NCBI GenBank assembly: GCA_963662905.2
Contig: CAXXFD010000002.1
Span: 868,001 to 932,000, forward strand
Source: G963662905 sp963662905
GTDB lineage: Bacteria; Bacteroidota; Bacteroidia; Bacteroidales; WRLA01
Direction of reading: 5' to 3'
DNA length: 64,000 nucleotides
Shown piece by piece: positions 63,321-64,000 of this stretch (position 1 is the stretch's first letter; each line of letters begins with the position of its first letter). Below the pieces are notes generated by a model. The model saw only the letters and a program-made list of their open reading frames with translations, had not been told where the DNA came from and did not search any database. A program made the translations under genes and the position numbers.

Positions 63321-64000
63321 ATGAAAGAGGATGAAATCATAGAAAAAACATTTGGAATCCCGGCAAACCGACTGACCATAAAAAATATTCAGAATTGGTT
63401 TCTGGAGCCACGCTTTGAAAACCAACATCTGGAATTTAAAAGCGGGGAAGTGCGCATGAACGATCTTGCCCGCGAATGCTGCGCCATGCTCAATACTGCC
63501 GGAGGCCTGATTATCGTAGGCAGTCCGCGCGAACAGTACAAAATGCACAAAGGCAAACGTGGCGCAACGTTTTGTATGGGCGATTTACATCCTTCCGCCT
63601 TTAAAAATGAAACATGGTTGCATGAACAGATCTGCAAAGCGATAACACCTACACCAAGTACTGAGGATTTGAAAATTTTCCATTTAAAAGCGGAACGGGG
63701 CAAATCGGTTTTTCTGCTTGCTATTGAAACAACATCGCGAAAGCCCTGCCAGCTCGAAGACGGACGCTTTTACTACAGGCAAAACACCAGCGTACGGCCT
63801 ATGCCCTACCCGATGGTGCGCGATTTTTTCACCGAAAAAAAGCAGCCCCTTTACAAAAGCAGCATTGCCTTTCATGATGACGCCGACAGTCCGGCCAATA
63901 TCCTGAGGTTGGCAATAAAAGTTAAGAACTTCTCACTTATTGCACCCGAAGCCAGCAAAATTGAATTGGGATTTGCCCATATTGAGGAAGTGTTAAAAAA
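63321..64000 (+). CDS. AlbA_2/Schlafen-type DNA-binding domain protein, 3'-truncated
   Basis: The frame stays open to the window's end, giving 226 visible residues; the gene continues outside. It starts MKEDEIIEKTFGIPANR at 63321. Residues about 34-140 match an AlbA_2 (Schlafen-like) domain: EFKSGEVRMNDLARECCAMLNTAGG is cut here at 20 residues elsewhere, with LIIVGSPRE following, and RFYYRQNTSVRPM near residue 155. The domain binds nucleic acid, and relatives are fused to helicase or ATPase domains. Which kind this is cannot be seen. Preceded by the terminator of the C10 gene. Confidence 0.82.
   Translation, partial: MKEDEIIEKTFGIPANRLTIKNIQNWFLEPRFENQHLEFKSGEVRMNDLARECCAMLNTAGGLIIVGSPREQYKMHKGKRGATFCMGDLHPSAFKNETWLHEQICKAITPTPSTEDLKIFHLKAERGKSVFLLAIETTSRKPCQLEDGRFYYRQNTSVRPMPYPMVRDFFTEKKQPLYKSSIAFHDDADSPANILRLAIKVKNFSLIAPEASKIELGFAHIEEVLK

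Noticed and set aside
1..64000. Search for tRNA, rRNA, prophage and insertion sequences
   Set aside because: No cloverleaf-like segment, ribosomal stretch, integrase or transposase was seen.

Overview
The window looks like a chromosomal segment of a member of the Bacteroidota, most likely a marine or sediment-type Bacteroidales/Marinilabiliales relative. Support comes from three proteins ending in type IX secretion (T9SS) sorting domains, several promoters with the Bacteroidota -7 box TAnnTTTG, lipoproteins whose mature N-terminus starts CKEDD (a surface-export signal in this phylum), families largely confined to the phylum (DUF4831, DUF4837, DUF3822), and weak or absent Shine-Dalgarno sequences. 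I see no rRNA, tRNA, CRISPR array, phage or intact insertion sequence. Coding density is high and both ends cut through a gene.

Layout. 1-1.3 kb: the 3' part of a hybrid sensor kinase with a periplasmic binding domain. 1.5-8.1 kb: DUF4831 secreted protein, then a tight leftward operon ftsK, lolA-like, rarA, kdsA. 8.2-11.0 kb: a secreted DUF4412-like protein and a lepB-cyclophilin pair. 11-12.5 kb: an orphan gene with a near-ideal promoter, followed by a repeat-rich gap with nested inverted repeats. 12.5-18.8 kb: a T9SS beta-helix protein, an outer-membrane barrel candidate and a soluble kinase with five PAS domains. 19-27.4 kb: a secreted GH2 beta-galactosidase, a HAD phosphatase, DUF4837 lipoprotein plus MltD-like lytic transglycosylase, and an acetyl-CoA hydrolase/transferase. 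27.5-34.2 kb: an exported TPR-CHAT protease-like protein, two tandem paralogous surface-lipoprotein candidates and an FtsX/MacB-type permease.

34.5-40.3 kb: an LptF/LptG-type permease, two GT4 glycosyltransferases and a soluble chimera of ferredoxin, [FeFe]-hydrogenase H-domain, FeS domain and chemoreceptor signalling domain. 40.4-50.4 kb: housekeeping genes (rimO, AMP nucleosidase, an orphan HsdR-N mini-protein, a porin-like protein, DUF3822-rsmD, coaD-TlpA-like, pyrE, birA). 50.5-55.4 kb: a compact operon rsfS-ftsH-LUD-DUF2007-cdsA-psd, linking ribosome silencing, membrane proteolysis and phosphatidylethanolamine synthesis. 55.7-63.1 kb: two very large T9SS proteins, a BNR-repeat protein and a C10 cysteine protease, that share a homologous PKD-PKD-MAM-like module. 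63.3 kb to the end: a truncated AlbA_2/Schlafen-type protein.

Most of the window is envelope biology (LPS core sugar KdsA, LolA, LptF, LepB, MltD, Psd/CdsA) mixed with cell-cycle and translation housekeeping. The least explained pieces are the hydrogenase-like chemoreceptor, the exported CHAT protein beside twin lipoproteins, the orphan gene at 11.3 kb, and the palindromic repeats at 12.0 kb, 27.5 kb and 55.5 kb.
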